Assembly: GCA_910585565.1 (NCBI GenBank) | Contig: CAJUFC010000175.1 | Location: 1-27,551 of the forward strand | From: an uncultured Eggerthellaceae bacterium | GTDB taxonomy: Bacteria; Actinomycetota; Coriobacteriia; Coriobacteriales; Eggerthellaceae | Reading direction: 5' to 3' | Length of the DNA stretch: 27,551 nt | Part shown: positions 26,828 to 27,551 of the stretch, in pieces | Layout of the letters: each line of letters opens with the position of its first letter | Position numbering within the stretch: the stretch's first letter is position 1 | Translations under genes and position numbers: made by a program | The notes under the pieces: generated by a model | Seen by the model: only the letters and a program-made list of their open reading frames with translations | The model's database searches: none | What the model was told of the DNA's origin: nothing

Positions 26828-26882
26828 GCACAGGAGCAGCCCGCGCGTTACGTGTGCTGCCCTGCGCATCACCCCATCAGTC

Positions 26883-26913
26883 ACCGGCGAGGAGCATGCT
26901 CCTCGCCGGTTTT
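26883..26913 (+). terminator. Terminator after the second TnpB-like gene
   Basis: A perfect 28-bp palindrome centred on GCATGC, with arms beginning ACCGGCGAGGAG, is followed by TTTT. It begins 56 bp after the stop, so any guide RNA co-transcribed with this gene must fit into those bases or the gene's own 3' end. Confidence 0.88.
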
Positions 26914-26976
26914 GCGTTTCCGGCAGGGGTGCGGGTTGGAGATTGTGTGGTGACGAGCGGTAGTGCGGCGGCTTCG

Positions 26977-27005
26977 TTGCCGCGCGACGGGGAAACGGGT
27001 AATAT
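26977..27005 (+). promoter_or_regulatory. Promoter of free-standing structured RNA
   Basis: TTGCCG (26977-26982), exactly 17 bp, then TAATAT (27000-27005). Transcription would start near 27012, the first base of the RNA's closing helix. Confidence 0.65.
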
Positions 27006-27011
27006 ACGAAA

Positions 27012-27162
27012 TTGGGTAGACAGTCGAATAGTTTCACACAATGAGAACACTTGGCAACAAGTGCTTATCCACTCATTGTGTGAGGTTGTCTACCCAACAA
27101 CAGGAGAAGCGCTTTTGCATATCTAAGGAAGCACCTCCTGTTGGGGGTGCTCCTTTTGTTTT
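27012..27162 (+). ncRNA. Structured small RNA of unknown class
   Basis: Three stacked helices can be drawn by eye. P1: 11 perfect pairs (27012-27022 with 27087-27097, TTGGGTAGACA/TGTCTACCCAA). P2: 12 perfect pairs (27034-27045 with 27072-27083). P3: CACTTG/CAAGTG (27048-27053, 27058-27063) closed by the GNRA tetraloop GCAA. Asymmetric internal loops of 11/3 and 2/8 bases separate them. A 3' tail with CAACAGGAG precedes the terminator. A promoter points at the first base of P1, and no gene follows, so it looks like its own gene of about 150 nt. The long hairpin recalls 6S RNA, but I cannot assign it to a family. Confidence 0.65.
27125..27162 (+). terminator. Terminator of the structured RNA
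   Basis: AGCACC/GGTGCT (27130-27135, 27146-27151), extended by outer pairs around a bulged A, has loop TCCTGTTGGG and is followed by CCTTTTGTTTT. The loop plus one stem base can pair with CAACAGGAG at 27098-27106. Confidence 0.8.
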
Positions 27163-27187
27163 CTGGGAATACTCCATATATAGGTAA

Positions 27188-27340
27188 AAGGCGCCTTGGA
27201 AGCAAGGCGCACATACAAGTAGGTGCGCAACCCTGTCAGCTTGCCGGCGTAAGGGTCACGCACCTGGTAGCTCGGGCCACCCTGACGGGTGCCTTCGCGG
27301 GTACCATTGTACCTTCCCGCAGGGCACCCCGCCACAGGCG
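27188..27340. repeat. Cluster of palindromes (REP/BIME-like)
   Basis: Consecutive inverted repeats are present. GCGCCTTG/CAAGGCGC is at 27191-27210. GCGCAC/GTGCGC is at 27208-27228. GGTGCG..ACCCT pairs with AGGGT..CGCACC across 27222-27264. GGGTGCC..GCGGGTAC pairs with GTAC..CCCGC..GGCACCC across 27287-27329. No open reading frame of interest overlaps. It looks like an intergenic mosaic of palindromic repeats. Confidence 0.6.
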
Positions 27341-27402
27341 GCCCCCAAAGGGAAGGGATTTGTCATGGGAAAACCCAATCCTGACGTCACGACGCGATCC
27401 CG

Positions 27403-27551
27403 GGCTGCGTCATTTCGAGCATCCCGGACTGCGTCATTTCGAGCGAAGTCGAGAAATCTAGCGACAAGGAAGCAGGCCTGCGGAGCCAGCGGGCTTGCGT
27501 CGTCGCACTGGGATCCCTCCGCTGCGCCGCTGCGCGGCTCCGGCCGAAATG
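27403..27551. repeat. TCATTTCGAGC intergenic repeat, runs off the window
   Basis: CGTCATTTCGAGC occurs at 27408-27420 and 27432-27444, in a 24-bp tandem unit. The second copy continues into GAAGTCGAGAAATCT, and the window ends with GGCCGAAATG, the start of an inverted copy. Sequences of this TCATTTCGAGC...GAGAAATCT type are common dispersed intergenic repeats in bacteria. No gene is seen from 27163 to the window end. Confidence 0.65.

Noticed and set aside
27012..27097. tRNA or CRISPR-like interpretation of the long hairpin
   Set aside because: There is no cloverleaf or CCA acceptor, and no repeated units with spacers.
27012..27162. Assignment to 6S RNA
   Set aside because: The helices are too perfect, and the large symmetric central bubble typical of 6S RNA is not seen. 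Left as unknown.

Overview
The window looks like a GC-rich Coriobacteriia chromosome, probably of the Eggerthellaceae type. The reasons are: very large secreted proteins with BspA-type leucine-rich and InlB-type repeats, a FabK-type fatty-acid operon placed behind rplM-rpsI, and a single-chain fusion of the two acetyl-CoA carboxyltransferase subunits. The genus assignment is inference. No rRNA, tRNA, CRISPR array or intact transposon was found.

Left part (1-8226, +): the 3' part of a giant surface protein is open at the window edge. A second secreted InlB-repeat protein follows, and its stop codon overlaps by one base the start of a 314-aa TnpB-like gene. That protein keeps the nucleic-acid-binding N-terminal two thirds of TnpB, but it lacks the RuvC-I Asp, the zinc finger and RuvC-III. 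It therefore looks like a nuclease-dead TnpB (TldR-like).

Middle (8600-17260, +): rplM-rpsI, then acpP, fabK, fabD, fabG, fabF, fabZ and a fused accD-accA. This is nearly a full type II fatty-acid elongation set, without fabH, accB or accC in the window.

Right-centre (17336-21952, mostly -): a sodium:solute symporter, a possible small protein gene, a candidate type I toxin-antitoxin locus (26-aa hydrophobic peptide on +, convergent antisense promoter on -), a D-Ala-D-Ala ligase-like gene and a PLP aminotransferase.

Right part (22253-27551, +): typA/bipA, a PrsA/SurA-type foldase lipoprotein, and a second TnpB-like gene (321 aa). The second TnpB-like protein is about two thirds identical to the first over 180 residues. 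It ends at the same domain boundary but has lost a different catalytic residue (the RuvC-II Glu). Beyond it lies an apparently free-standing structured RNA gene (promoter, three-helix hairpin with a GNRA loop, terminator), then palindrome-rich repeat DNA.

Most notable: two paralogous, truncated, catalytically broken TnpB-like proteins without transposon ends, each beside a gene for an exported protein. They resemble the domesticated RNA-guided repressors called TldR. No guide RNA or target could be proven from the sequence alone.
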